This document shows, piece by piece, positions 34,129-43,393 of a stretch of 64,000 bases of DNA; within the stretch, counting starts at the first letter, position 1, and every line of letters starts with the position of its first letter. Below the pieces are notes generated by a model. The model did no database searches, was not told the origin of the DNA, and was given only the letters and a program-made list of their open reading frames with translations. The DNA is from Bacteroidota bacterium. GTDB taxonomy: Bacteria > Bacteroidota > Bacteroidia > Cytophagales > Cyclobacteriaceae. Made by a program: the position numbers and the translations under genes. The stretch lies in contig JAFDYV010000007.1 of the NCBI GenBank assembly GCA_018267275.1, forward strand, positions 186,001 through 250,000, written 5' to 3'.

Positions 34129-35790
34129 CTAATTTTCTGCCAAGTACTCATGCACAAACTTAATCGCCATTGCCCCTTCGCCCACGGCCGAGGCCACGCG
34201 GTTCATCGCGCCCGACCGCACATCGCCTGCCGCAAAAATGCCGGGGCTGCACGTCTCCAACAAAAAAGGCTCGCGGCTTAACTTCCAGCTTTTCTTAAAA
34301 GACTCATATTTCAACAAGTCGCGACCGGTAACAATAAATCCTTTTTCGTCTTTGATGATGCTGAGCTGAATCCAATCCGTGACCGGCTTTGCTCCGATAA
34401 AAATAAACAACGCTGCCGCCTTCACTTGTTTGCGCTCACGGGTGTTAATATGCTCCAAACAAACCTCTTCCAACTTTTCGTTGCCAAATACTTGACCTAC
34501 TACGGTTTCGCCCACCACTGAAATATTGGGTGTGTTGTTGATTTGATCAATAAGGTATTGCGACATGGTGCTGCTTAAGTCTGGTTTACGCACCACAATA
34601 AAAACGCGCGCAGCGTAGTTGGACAAATACATGGCAGACTGACCTGCGGAATTACCACCACCTACAATGTACACATCTTGGTTTTTGCACGCATGGGCTT
34701 CGGTGTTCGATGCTCCGTAGTAGATGCCCGCTCCGGTAAACTTTTCAATGTCGGTGGCTTCCAATGCGCGGTAGTCAACGCCTGTGGTGATGATGATGCT
34801 CCGTGCGTTCAACGTGCTGCCATCGCGCAGCGTGATGATTTTGTAGTTGTCTTTCAGTTGGATATTCTGCACTTCTTGCGGTGACAAAAATTCCACGCCA
34901 AACCGTGTTACTTGCGAGATGGCCCTGCGCGAAAGTTCTGCACCGCTCAATCCGTTGGGAAAGCCCAAATAGTTTTCGATGCGCGAGCTGGTACCTGCCT
35001 GCCCACCCGGTGCACGTTTTTCGATCAGGGCCGTGTTCAATCCTTCTGACCCACCGTACACGGCTGCGGCCAATCCGGCTGGGCCCGCGCCAATAATTGC
35101 CACATCGTACATGGGCTTTGATGCCCGCGATTGCATCCCCGTGCATTCGCCCAACGCTTGCAAGTCGGGATTCAGCAAAAACTTGCCGTCTTCAAAAAAT
35201 ACGACAGGCAACGATTTCTCATCAATCGCATTCAGCTCAATTAGTTTTTGTGCCGTTTCGTTTGTTTCTACATCCAGCCACAGGTAGGGAAGCAAATTCC
35301 CTGAAAGGAAATCTTTGATTTGGTGCGAACGCGGAGACCATTGGTAGCCCACCACACGGATGCCTTGAAACACCGGCACATAACGGCTCTGCCATTCTTC
35401 CAGTTGGTCGGTAATGGCAGGGAAGAGTTTTTCTTCGGGTGGGTCCCAAGGCTTCATCAGATAATAATCCAACTGCACATCGTTGATGGCGCGGATGGCC
35501 GCGTCTGTGTCTGAGTAGGCAGTGAGCAATAATCGTTTCGCTTCCGGAAACACCAGCTTGGCTTTTTGCAAAAACTCCACGCCCAACATTTCGGGCATGC
35601 GTTGGTCTGAGAGAAAAAGCGCTACGGTTTCGTTTTTGTTTTGAAGCTCTTTCAATGATTCGAGGGCTTCAAGCGCAGACGCTGTGCTGAGCACACGGTA
35701 GTTTTTTCCGTATTGCTTTATGAGGTCGCGTGCCACTGCGCGCAGCACTTGGGGGTCATCGTCAATTACAAATAAAATTGGTTTGGTCAT
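34129..35790 (-). CDS. response-regulator / thioredoxin-reductase-like flavoprotein fusion
   Basis: 553 residues in three parts. Residues 1-125 are a CheY-like receiver (DDD at 10-12, phospho-acceptor Asp62, Thr90, Lys113). Residues about 140-220 are a glutaredoxin-like domain in which the CxxC is replaced by SPRS (152-155). Residues about 226-553 are an FAD/NAD(P)H domain of the thioredoxin reductase type (GAGPAG at 234-239, second dinucleotide motif VGGGNSAG), but the CxxC of true thioredoxin reductases is absent (YYGASNTEAHAC region). The enzyme therefore lacks both classical redox centres. It starts 3 bases behind the histidine kinase gene. Confidence 0.88.
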   Translation of the reverse strand: MTKPILFVIDDDPQVLRAVARDLIKQYGKNYRVLSTASALEALESLKELQNKNETVALFLSDQRMPEMLGVEFLQKAKLVFPEAKRLLLTAYSDTDAAIRAINDVQLDYYLMKPWDPPEEKLFPAITDQLEEWQSRYVPVFQGIRVVGYQWSPRSHQIKDFLSGNLLPYLWLDVETNETAQKLIELNAIDEKSLPVVFFEDGKFLLNPDLQALGECTGMQSRASKPMYDVAIIGAGPAGLAAAVYGGSEGLNTALIEKRAPGGQAGTSSRIENYLGFPNGLSGAELSRRAISQVTRFGVEFLSPQEVQNIQLKDNYKIITLRDGSTLNARSIIITTGVDYRALEATDIEKFTGAGIYYGASNTEAHACKNQDVYIVGGGNSAGQSAMYLSNYAARVFIVVRKPDLSSTMSQYLIDQINNTPNISVVGETVVGQVFGNEKLEEVCLEHINTRERKQVKAAALFIFIGAKPVTDWIQLSIIKDEKGFIVTGRDLLKYESFKKSWKLSREPFLLETCSPGIFAAGDVRSGAMNRVASAVGEGAMAIKFVHEYLAEN

Positions 35791-35793
35791 AGG

Positions 35794-37188
35794 TTAAATA
35801 GGCAAGCACACGGTAAATGCTGTATGCCCGGGTTGAGATTTTACATATACTTTTCCGTTGTGCTGTTGGATAATTTGGCGCACTACTTCCAAACCCAAGC
35901 CGGTGCCTTTACCCACCGCTTTGGTGGTGAAGAACGGATCAAACACGCTGCTCTGAATTTCTTCAGGTATGCCGGTGCCGTTGTCAATCACACTCACGTA
36001 CACAAAGTCATTTTTCTGTTCGGCTTTTATTTCAAGTTGACTGTTTGGTCTTCCCTCCATTGCATCCAGTGCATTGTCGATGAGGTTTGTCCACACTTGG
36101 TTCATCTCACTCACAAAAAGCTGCACCCGCGGTAAATCAGCGGGAAAGGATTCTGCTAATTGCACGTTTCCTTTTTTGATTTTGTGGTTGAGCATCGTGA
36201 GCGTGTTTCTGATGCCTTCGCGAATGTCCACCGCTTGCTTTTCAGGTGCTTGGTCCATGTGGGTGTAGCCCTTGATGGAGCCCACCAATTTGTTGATGCG
36301 GTTGGCGGCCTCTTCAATTTCGTTCACCATCCGCTCAGTGGTTAGCACTTGATAAACCCAATTTACTACGGGGGCGACATCTTCGGGCCGTAGCCAGTTT
36401 TTACTTTGCTCTAGCTCCGCTTCCTCAATTCCAAAGCTCACCAGTGTTTCAGCTATTTCGTAAGCATTGTCAATTTGATTTTGTTCTAGCCAGGTGGTGA
36501 CTTCATCTTCGCGGGCGGATTTCTCCATCAGCGAAAGCATAACTTTTCCTTGGCGCGCAATGGCAGAAAAAACCCATTGGTTTACATGTTCCACCACCTC
36601 GTCAGTGACTTTTATTTTTATTACGCGCTTGAAATTTTCCGGAATGTTGGAAAGATGCTTTTTTAGTTCGTTGGCACTGCGCACAACGGCTGCTGAGGGA
36701 TTGTTGAGCTCGTGTGCCAGTCCGGCCGAAAGTTTCCCCAACGCCATCATCTTATCGTTTTGCTGCTGCATGCGGGTGGTTTCGCGCACGCGGTCTGTCA
36801 TTACGTGTACTAACGCCTCAACCAGCTCGTGGTGGTTTCTGATCATCTCTGGGAAAAGACTTTCGTGCAGTGTGTACAACAATGTCTCGCCAGTCACTAT
36901 GCCAATGCCTGTGGCGCCTTTCATACGCGAGAACGGCAACTTCCCGGTGATTTCACCTTTCTCCACCGTGCCCACATTGCGCAGGTTTCCCGCTTGTTCC
37001 ACAAAAAAATTCATTTCGCCTTCCAGCAAAATCCGCAACGAGTCAATCTTGTCGCCTTTGCTAAAAACTTTTTCGCCATCGGTATAAGCACGTACAGAAC
37101 CCTTTTCTGCAAGCCATTGCAGCTGAGCATCTGGCACCCCTTTCAACTCGGGGATATCCTTTAATAAGTCTAACAATGGTTGGGCCAT
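35794..37188 (-). CDS. sensor histidine kinase with N-terminal cNMP-binding-type domain
   Basis: 464 residues from ATG 37188 (MAQPLLDLL). Residues 1-125 resemble a Crp-type cyclic-nucleotide-binding domain. His159 in KLSAGLAHELNNPSAAVV is the phospho-accepting histidine, and the ATP-binding half has NLIDNALDAM (N box), DNGTGIP (G1) and GKGTGLGLEVV (G2). There is no transmembrane segment, so it is cytoplasmic. Its likely partner is the receiver of the downstream fusion, 3 bases after it. Confidence 0.9.
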   Translation of the reverse strand: MAQPLLDLLKDIPELKGVPDAQLQWLAEKGSVRAYTDGEKVFSKGDKIDSLRILLEGEMNFFVEQAGNLRNVGTVEKGEITGKLPFSRMKGATGIGIVTGETLLYTLHESLFPEMIRNHHELVEALVHVMTDRVRETTRMQQQNDKMMALGKLSAGLAHELNNPSAAVVRSANELKKHLSNIPENFKRVIKIKVTDEVVEHVNQWVFSAIARQGKVMLSLMEKSAREDEVTTWLEQNQIDNAYEIAETLVSFGIEEAELEQSKNWLRPEDVAPVVNWVYQVLTTERMVNEIEEAANRINKLVGSIKGYTHMDQAPEKQAVDIREGIRNTLTMLNHKIKKGNVQLAESFPADLPRVQLFVSEMNQVWTNLIDNALDAMEGRPNSQLEIKAEQKNDFVYVSVIDNGTGIPEEIQSSVFDPFFTTKAVGKGTGLGLEVVRQIIQQHNGKVYVKSQPGHTAFTVCLPI

Positions 37189-37198
37189 AGTCAAAGAT

Positions 37199-37290
37199 AG
37201 AGATTAGAAGTTAGAAGTTCGAAGTTAGAAGTTCGAAGTTAGAAGTTCGAAGATAGAGGTTAGAAGCTCGAAGATGGAGTTAGAAGTTTG
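37199..37290. repeat. simple tandem repeat AGAAGTT(C/A)GA
   Basis: About nine imperfect units of GAAGTTAGAAGTTCGAAG type precede the kinase gene. Low-complexity tandem repeat; slippage-prone. The remaining spacer to 37359 has no visible gene. Confidence 0.75.
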
Positions 37291-37359
37291 GCATTGGTGA
37301 TTAGGACTTCGGGATTAGACTGAAATGCTGATTGCCGAATACCGATTACCACTTACTAA

Positions 37360-38229
37360 CTACTTCTTCACAAATTGACCAATGTAAAGAGCCGCCATCA
37401 CCAGAGCTGCTCCAATGGCGGTATGTAGGGTGAAGGGTTCGTGTAACAGAAACGTTGCATACATAAAACCGAACACAGGGCAGAGGAACAACCACAAAGA
37501 CGCCCGCACAGCATCATCTTTCAACAAACGCAGCCAAAGCTGTACGGCTAAAATTGATACCGGCACAATCAACCAAGCCAGCGAAATCCAAAAACGCGTA
37601 TCGAATTGATTACCTTCTTGGTGGAGCAACCAAGCAAAGGGTACTAACATCAATCCGCCAAAAAAAACTTGCCACCCATTGATGGTGATGCGCGGCAACT
37701 GCCATTTTACCGATGCATAATAGACCGCTCCAATCGAGTACATCAGCATGCACAATACAATCAGCAGCACACCACCCAAGGTGCTGTGGCCGGTTTGCAA
37801 CAGCGGGTAAGTGGCGATGGCCACGCCCAACATGCCCAACAAAATACTGACCCATTCGCGGACCAAGACTTTGCGTTTCATCACGATGGCGGAAAGAATG
37901 CCTATCATTAAAGGATTGATGGCAATGGCCATGGTGGTGATGCCTGCGGCTACGAATCGAAGCGCCAGAATGAAGATGCCGAGGTAAAGTGCAGTATTAA
38001 ACGCTCCGAAAATTGCAATTTGCCGCCACTCAACTCCGCGGGGTAAGGGATGCTTCCATACTGCATGCGCAACGATGAGCAGAAGCACACCTGCCGTTAA
38101 AAACCGAATAGTGAAAAATGTAAGGGGCTCAACGGATTGAAGACCAAACTTGCCAGCGGTGGAAGCCGATGCCCACAACAATGCAAAGCCTAACCCTGTA
38201 AAAACAAAAGCCGGATCAATCTTTTTCAA
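37360..38229 (-). CDS. EamA/DMT-family transporter
   Basis: 289 residues with ten predicted helices, two EamA repeats (about 10-140 and 155-288). Conserved ends such as WASASTAGKFGLQSV in the first helix and the glycine-rich LLGMLGVAIATYPLL before the second repeat fit drug/metabolite exporters. Substrate is unknown. Confidence 0.9.
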   Translation of the reverse strand: MKKIDPAFVFTGLGFALLWASASTAGKFGLQSVEPLTFFTIRFLTAGVLLLIVAHAVWKHPLPRGVEWRQIAIFGAFNTALYLGIFILALRFVAAGITTMAIAINPLMIGILSAIVMKRKVLVREWVSILLGMLGVAIATYPLLQTGHSTLGGVLLIVLCMLMYSIGAVYYASVKWQLPRITINGWQVFFGGLMLVPFAWLLHQEGNQFDTRFWISLAWLIVPVSILAVQLWLRLLKDDAVRASLWLFLCPVFGFMYATFLLHEPFTLHTAIGAALVMAALYIGQFVKK

Positions 38230-38295
38230 TTTGTGGAATTAGGGCTTGGGCTAAGCATTTATAATGTAAGCTTAACGACTAAAATTGTTTTCTAC

Positions 38296-38363
38296 TGTCA
38301 GCCTGAGCTGGGCGAAGGCCATTGATATCCGTTGCATACGGTTTCGCCAAGCTCAACCTGACA
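38296..38363. repeat. 68-bp palindromic intergenic repeat, copy C
   Basis: Left end TGTCAGCCTGAGCTGGGCGA and right end TTCGCCAAGCTCAACCTGACA are inverse of each other, and match copies A and B. It sits between the DMT transporter and metG in the intergenic region. Confidence 0.8.
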
Positions 38364-38384
38364 CATGGTTGGCTTTGTGATAAC

Positions 38385-40487
38385 CTAACTAACCGTGGCA
38401 CCCGGACTCACTCCCTCGTTGGGTTGTAACAAACGAAGTTTGCCGTCTTTATCGGCAGCCATCAAAATCATTCCTTGCGATTCGACACCCATTATTTTGC
38501 GCGGAGCGAGGTTCACCAAGATGGTAACTTGCTTACCCGTTACTTCTTCCGGTGAAAAATGTTCGGCAATACCGCTCATCACCGTGCGCGTGTCAATGCC
38601 AGTGTCCACTTGCAGTTTCAACAACTTTTTTGATTTCTCTACCCGTTCTGCTTGTAAAATCGTGCCCACACGAATATCCATTTTTTGAAAATCGTCAAAA
38701 CTGATTTCGGGCTTGGCAGGTTCTGCAGGCTGATTGGCGAGTTCCATTGCTTTTTTGTTGTCGTTTAGTTTTTTGATTTGTGCGTTGATTACTTCGTCTT
38801 CAATTTTTTCGAATAGCAGGGTAGGAGCCCCCAATGAATGCCCCACTGCTAATAATTCTGAATTGCCCGCTTGCGCCCATTTGCCTGCTGATTGTTGCAG
38901 CATCTCACGTAGTTTTGTTGCAGAAAATGGCAAAAATGGTTCGGCCACAATCGAGAGGTTGGCAGCAATCTGCAAGGCAACGTTCAAAATTGTGCCCACG
39001 CGAGCCATATCTGTTTTCGCCAGTTTCCATGGTTCTGTTTCTGCTAAATACTTGTTGCCCAATCGAGCCAAATCCATTAACCCCGCAGTTGCTTCGCGGA
39101 AGCGATAACTCTCCAGGGATTGTCCGATGCGGCTGGGGAATTCCTTTAACTCGGCCAGCACTTTGCTGTCTGTTTCCGATAGCACACCCAATGCAGGTAC
39201 TTTATTATCGAAATATTTTTGTGTGAGCACTAACGCACGGTTCACAAAATTTCCAAAAATGGCTACCAACTCGTTATTGTTCTTCGCTTGAAAATCCTTC
39301 CACGTGAACTCGCTGTCTTTGGTCTCTGGCAAGTTGGTGAGCAGCGCATAGCGGAGCACATCGGGTTTGTCAGGAAAATCGGCTAGGTACTCATGCATTT
39401 CAATCGACCAGCCGCGGCTCGTGCTCATCTTATCGCCTTCCAAATTCATAAACTCATTGGCGGGTACATTGTCGGGCAAAATATACTCACCGGTAGCATG
39501 GAGCATGATGGGAAAAATAATGCAGTGAAAGACAATGTTGTCTTTTCCCACAAAATGTAAAAGCTTAGTGTCTTTGTCTTGCCAGTATTTTTTCCAATCG
39601 TCTGCGGTGGCACCTGCAAAATATTTTTGAGGCGTGGCAAACTTTGTCTTGTTTGTCGTGATTTCTTGAAACAACGCACGTGTAGCAGATATATAACCAA
39701 TGGGTGCATCGAACCATACATACAAAACTTTGCCTTCGGCATCGGGCAATGGTACTTTGATTCCCCAATCCAAGTCGCGTGTCATGGCGCGGGGCTGCAG
39801 GCCGGCATCAATCCAAGATTTACATTGGCCGTACACATTTACCTTCCAATCATCTTTGTGCGATTTCAAAATCCAATCGCTAAGCCATGTTTCATAATTC
39901 TGCAATGGCAAATACCAGTGCTTGGTAGATTTCAGCACGGGCGGGTTGCCCGAGAGCGTGCTGCGCGGATTAATAAGTTCACGGGGACTTAACGTGGAGC
40001 CACATTTTTCGCACTGGTCGCCATAGGCGTTTGGGTTGCCGCACTTAGGGCAAGTGCCCATAATGTAGCGGTCGGCCAAAAAGGTGTTGGCCGTCACATC
40101 AAAGTACTGTTCAGAAATTTCTTCGGTCAGCAGCCCCTTATTGTAAAGTGTTTTGAAAATCTCTTGCGAGGTTTGGTGATGGATGGGCTCGCTGGTGCGG
40201 TGGTAAATGTCGAACGACATACCCAACTTGAAAAAGCAATCGCGTATCTGCGCATCGTATTTATCGATGATGGCCTTGGGCGTAGTATTTTCTTTTAGCG
40301 CTTGGTTGGGGATGGCCGTGCCGTGTTCATCGCTGCCGCATACAAACACCACATCTCGCCCTTGCGACCGCAAATACCGCACATACACATCAGATGGTAT
40401 GTATGCGCCCGCCAGGTGACCGATGTGCTTGGGGCCGTTGGCATAGGGCAATGCAGCGGTAACTAAATATCTTTTTGGTTCAGTCAT
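38385..40487 (-). CDS. metG: methionyl-tRNA synthetase
   Basis: 700 residues, class I synthetase with C-terminal tRNA-binding (Trbp111-like) extension. HIGH-type [16 protein letters not shown], zinc knuckle [23 protein letters not shown] motif ([10 protein letters not shown]) and the terminal [22 protein letters not shown]-fold domain are all present. Essential translation enzyme charging initiator and elongator tRNA-Met. Confidence 0.98.
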   Translation of the reverse strand: MTEPKRYLVTAALPYANGPKHIGHLAGAYIPSDVYVRYLRSQGRDVVFVCGSDEHGTAIPNQALKENTTPKAIIDKYDAQIRDCFFKLGMSFDIYHRTSEPIHHQTSQEIFKTLYNKGLLTEEISEQYFDVTANTFLADRYIMGTCPKCGNPNAYGDQCEKCGSTLSPRELINPRSTLSGNPPVLKSTKHWYLPLQNYETWLSDWILKSHKDDWKVNVYGQCKSWIDAGLQPRAMTRDLDWGIKVPLPDAEGKVLYVWFDAPIGYISATRALFQEITTNKTKFATPQKYFAGATADDWKKYWQDKDTKLLHFVGKDNIVFHCIIFPIMLHATGEYILPDNVPANEFMNLEGDKMSTSRGWSIEMHEYLADFPDKPDVLRYALLTNLPETKDSEFTWKDFQAKNNNELVAIFGNFVNRALVLTQKYFDNKVPALGVLSETDSKVLAELKEFPSRIGQSLESYRFREATAGLMDLARLGNKYLAETEPWKLAKTDMARVGTILNVALQIAANLSIVAEPFLPFSATKLREMLQQSAGKWAQAGNSELLAVGHSLGAPTLLFEKIEDEVINAQIKKLNDNKKAMELANQPAEPAKPEISFDDFQKMDIRVGTILQAERVEKSKKLLKLQVDTGIDTRTVMSGIAEHFSPEEVTGKQVTILVNLAPRKIMGVESQGMILMAADKDGKLRLLQPNEGVSPGATVS

Positions 40488-40508
40488 GCTTCAATAAAAA
40501 AACAGCGG

Positions 40509-40516
40509 CAAAGATA
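40509..40516 (-). promoter_or_regulatory. -7 element TATCTTTG of metG
   Basis: Read on the minus strand, TATCTTTG lies 21 bases before the metG ATG. It is identical to the -7 box of tRNA-Glu. The -33 box is not clear. Confidence 0.45.
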
Positions 40517-40568
40517 GCCGTTGTTTAGCAAGAAATAACTATTCAGTTTTAGGGGCTTTGTGACCTCC

Positions 40569-42764
40569 TTAGGTAGCAATAAATGGGTTACTTGCCTTGC
40601 CGCCTTGTTCGGCATCCTGCTCCCTCTTTTCGTATTCAACTTGGCGCTCCATCTCTTGCCGGTATTCCGATTCTAAAAAGGTGTTCCAAGCTTTAATCTG
40701 TTCGGTGGCATCGAGCGTAAGTTTCAACGAGAAGGTAGTGCCTTCCTTCGAAGTCTTCTCCAATTTGATGGTACCTTCCAATTTGTCGGCAATTACTTTG
40801 CAGAGGTAAAGGCCAACGCCACCAATGTCCGAGCGTTCGGATCCGCGCAAAAACATAGTGAATACGTCTTGGCCTGGTTTCATGATGATTCCTACACCGT
40901 TGTCTTCCACTTTGATGAGGGCATCAGATCCGGAAGTGCTTACAGTTATTTTTACATAGGGGTCAATACGCGTGGACTCATTGAAGAACTTCAACGAGTT
41001 GTCCACCATATTTTCCAGAATTAAATGGATCAGGTATGGGTCTGAAATCATTTTGAGCCCCGGCTCAACGTCCACCAGCACACGTATGTGTTTGAGTTGT
41101 CCGTTCTTCTTTTCAAAATCCACTATGTCGTTGAGCAATGCATGGAAGTCGATCACTTCGGGTTTCAAAAATGTATTTTGGATACTCGTAACCATAGAGA
41201 TGCGGTTGAGTATCTTATATATTTTTTCAATTTGCACCCCTTCACGTACAATCAAATCCTTTAACTCTTCCGGTTCGTTTTGTTTGGTGGTGATTAGGTT
41301 GTAAAGCCCTTTGAGTGTAGCCACAGGGCCACGTATGTCATGCGAAGTTTTATATAAAAAGTTGTTGAGATCGTGCTGTGCTTTTAAAAGCTTCTCGTTT
41401 GATTTTTGGAGTTCTTTGGTGCGCTCCAGCACTTTTTGTTCTAGTTCTTCATTATGCCTTTTGAGTTTGGCACTGTACGTTCTGCCCGATTGAATGGCGA
41501 AGTAGGTGAAACCGAGCAGCAATAATGCAATGACCATTGCCAAAACGGTGATGGTACGCTGCTTGCCCAGCACTTGGTCTTTTAAGGCGATAATGTCGTT
41601 TTGTTCGCTGATGGTTTTGATGTTTTCACGCTCAGCAAAGTTTGCTTGCACTTTTGCAAGGTTCTTAATCAAGTCTTCAGAATAAATGCTGTCTTTTAGT
41701 TTAATGTACTTGCTTTGGTACAAAGACGAATTTTTAAAATCTTTATCATCTGTATAGAGAGTGGAAAATTCTTTATAAACCTCTATTAATGGAATTAGAT
41801 AATTGGTTTTTATGGCAAGCTTTTCGGATTCCTTTAGGTATTCTATGCCCTTACTTCTGTTTCCTCTCTTTACTTCATTTGATCCTAAGTTCCATAAATT
41901 TTCAATTTCAAATCTTGTATCGTTAAGTTGCTTCGATAGTTCTAGTGATTTCAAAAAGTGTTCTACGGCTTCGTCTCTATGCCCTTGCTCAGACAATGAA
42001 ACACCAAGACTGAACTCCGCTGGCATCACAACTTTATCGTCACACTTTTCGCCACAAAAGGCGAATGTTTCTTTTATTTTTTTCTCTGCCTCTGCATACT
42101 GTTTGTTTTGATTGTAAGCCAAAGCAAGGTTAACAAGCAATTTATCCAAATCGTAACTGCTATTAATCTCTCGTTTTAACTCGAGTGACTTTGTAAAATT
42201 TGTAATCGCGTTCTCCCAATCCTTGAGTTTAAAAAACACGAAGCCAATGTTATTGAAATTCAAACTGGCAGATTCTTTATCACCAAGCTTTTCGTTGATT
42301 TGCAAAGCTTGAAAATGATATTCGAGCGATTTGTCATAGTTACCGTTAAGGGAATAAACGATTGCGAGCGTATTGAGTATCTTCACGGATTCAGTCTCAA
42401 ACTTATTTCTATTCGCAATGCCCAACGACTTCGTTAAACTTGCCACGGCCTCTCTCGTCATGTTCAGCTTAGACTGTATGAATCCTCGCGCATAAATCGC
42501 TTTTTCGATTCTCAGACTATCGTTCATCGAAGTAGCAATTTTTTCGGCTGCAAATGATAGTTCAAGTGCTTTTGTTGCATCGTACTTGAGCAAAACACGC
42601 ATTAATTCAAGTGTGGCATCAAATTGATCAGTACCTTTTGAGTTCTGCACGGCTGCATTTAGGGAGTCGATTTTTTCTTGGTCATTCTGGGCTTTAGAGG
42701 GAAGCGTAATAATCATTAATGCTGCAGCAACATGTATCCAGAGAAGCCTACTACAATTCAACAT
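40569..42764 (-). CDS. TPR-containing sensor histidine kinase
   Basis: 731 residues from ATG 42764, which begins a signal peptide (MLNCSRLLWIHVAAALMII); the longer frame to 42848 would bury it. About eight TPR units fill residues 75-370 on the periplasmic side, one transmembrane helix (TVLAMVIALLLLGFTYFA) lies about residue 410-430, then a coiled coil and a HisKA-type domain with SHDIRGPVATLKGL. The ATPase domain follows with DNGVGI and GGVGLYL. No receiver domain or DNA-binding partner is encoded beside it. Divergent from the four short peptide genes at 42882. Confidence 0.88.
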   Translation of the reverse strand: MLNCSRLLWIHVAAALMIITLPSKAQNDQEKIDSLNAAVQNSKGTDQFDATLELMRVLLKYDATKALELSFAAEKIATSMNDSLRIEKAIYARGFIQSKLNMTREAVASLTKSLGIANRNKFETESVKILNTLAIVYSLNGNYDKSLEYHFQALQINEKLGDKESASLNFNNIGFVFFKLKDWENAITNFTKSLELKREINSSYDLDKLLVNLALAYNQNKQYAEAEKKIKETFAFCGEKCDDKVVMPAEFSLGVSLSEQGHRDEAVEHFLKSLELSKQLNDTRFEIENLWNLGSNEVKRGNRSKGIEYLKESEKLAIKTNYLIPLIEVYKEFSTLYTDDKDFKNSSLYQSKYIKLKDSIYSEDLIKNLAKVQANFAERENIKTISEQNDIIALKDQVLGKQRTITVLAMVIALLLLGFTYFAIQSGRTYSAKLKRHNEELEQKVLERTKELQKSNEKLLKAQHDLNNFLYKTSHDIRGPVATLKGLYNLITTKQNEPEELKDLIVREGVQIEKIYKILNRISMVTSIQNTFLKPEVIDFHALLNDIVDFEKKNGQLKHIRVLVDVEPGLKMISDPYLIHLILENMVDNSLKFFNESTRIDPYVKITVSTSGSDALIKVEDNGVGIIMKPGQDVFTMFLRGSERSDIGGVGLYLCKVIADKLEGTIKLEKTSKEGTTFSLKLTLDATEQIKAWNTFLESEYRQEMERQVEYEKREQDAEQGGKASNPFIAT

Positions 42765-42881
42765 ACAATACCCGCGTGACAAAAGACCTAAAATCATCTG
42801 GAATGGAAGTTTCAATTCGAACAATTTTGACTTGTCAAGTAAAACCAAAAAAACCTTTTAACCAAATAAAAAATTATCCCT

Positions 42882-43016
42882 ATGAAAAAGTTATTCTACT
42901 CTCTCGCATTGCTTTTAGTGTTGTCGGTTGTAGCTATCTCCTGCACCAAAGAGGAAATTAAACCTCAAAATGGTGGCAACAATGGTGGCGTTCAAACGAG
43001 CGACAAAGGTTTCTAG
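42882..43016 (+). CDS. 44-residue surface-type lipoprotein peptide 1
   Basis: Too short for usual ORF thresholds. MKKLFYSLALLLVLSVV is a signal sequence, AISC the lipidation site, followed by TKEE (a K-(D/E)2 pattern at +2 to +4, like the Capnocytophaga surface-export signal) and a C-terminus GGNNGGVQTSDKGF. The mature part differs from peptides 2 and 3 by only two residues. It lies 117 bases from the divergent TPR kinase gene. Function unknown. Confidence 0.85.
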   Translation: MKKLFYSLALLLVLSVVAISCTKEEIKPQNGGNNGGVQTSDKGF

Positions 43017-43055
43017 TAGTTAATTAGCATTTCACATTCTAAAATTTAGAAAACT

Positions 43056-43190
43056 ATGAGAAAGACGTTTTTATATATTCTATTGTTTGCGGTAATCACT
43101 GTAAGTGCCATGTCATGCACAAAGGAGGAAGTGAAGCCACAAGGTGGTGGTAATAATGGTGGTGTTCAAACGAGCGACAAAGGTTTCTAG
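43056..43190 (+). CDS. 44-residue surface-type lipoprotein peptide 2
   Basis: Same architecture as peptide 1 (MRKTFLYILLFAVITVSAMS signal, Cys, TKEE, then GGNNGGVQTSDKGF). The mature peptide is identical in amino acids to that of peptide 3. The spacer from peptide 1 (39 bases) is also similar to that before peptide 3, so the unit (gene plus spacer, about 171 bases) was duplicated. Confidence 0.87.
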   Translation: MRKTFLYILLFAVITVSAMSCTKEEVKPQGGGNNGGVQTSDKGF

Positions 43191-43226
43191 TTAATTAACA
43201 TTTTACATTCTAAAATTTAAAAATCG

Positions 43227-43361
43227 ATGAGAAAGACATTTTTATATACTCTATTGTTGGCTGTAATCACCCTAAGTGCCGTCTCATGTACAAAAGAGGA
43301 AGTGAAGCCTCAAGGTGGTGGCAATAATGGCGGTGTCCAAACCAGTGACAAAGGATTTTAA
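43227..43361 (+). CDS. 44-residue surface-type lipoprotein peptide 3
   Basis: Mature sequence identical to peptide 2, while 10 of its 24 codons carry synonymous changes (for example TGC/TGT, CCA/CCT, GTT/GTC, ACG/ACC) and none is nonsynonymous. Changes that do alter residues are confined to the signal peptide. This is direct evidence that the mature peptide is translated and constrained. Confidence 0.9.
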   Translation: MRKTFLYTLLLAVITLSAVSCTKEEVKPQGGGNNGGVQTSDKGF

Positions 43362-43393
43362 CTGATGATTTAAAAAGATAAATACAAAGTACT

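Noticed and set aside
36494-37087. 197-codon plus-strand frame
   Set aside because: Antisense shadow of the histidine kinase gene; no start context or family match.
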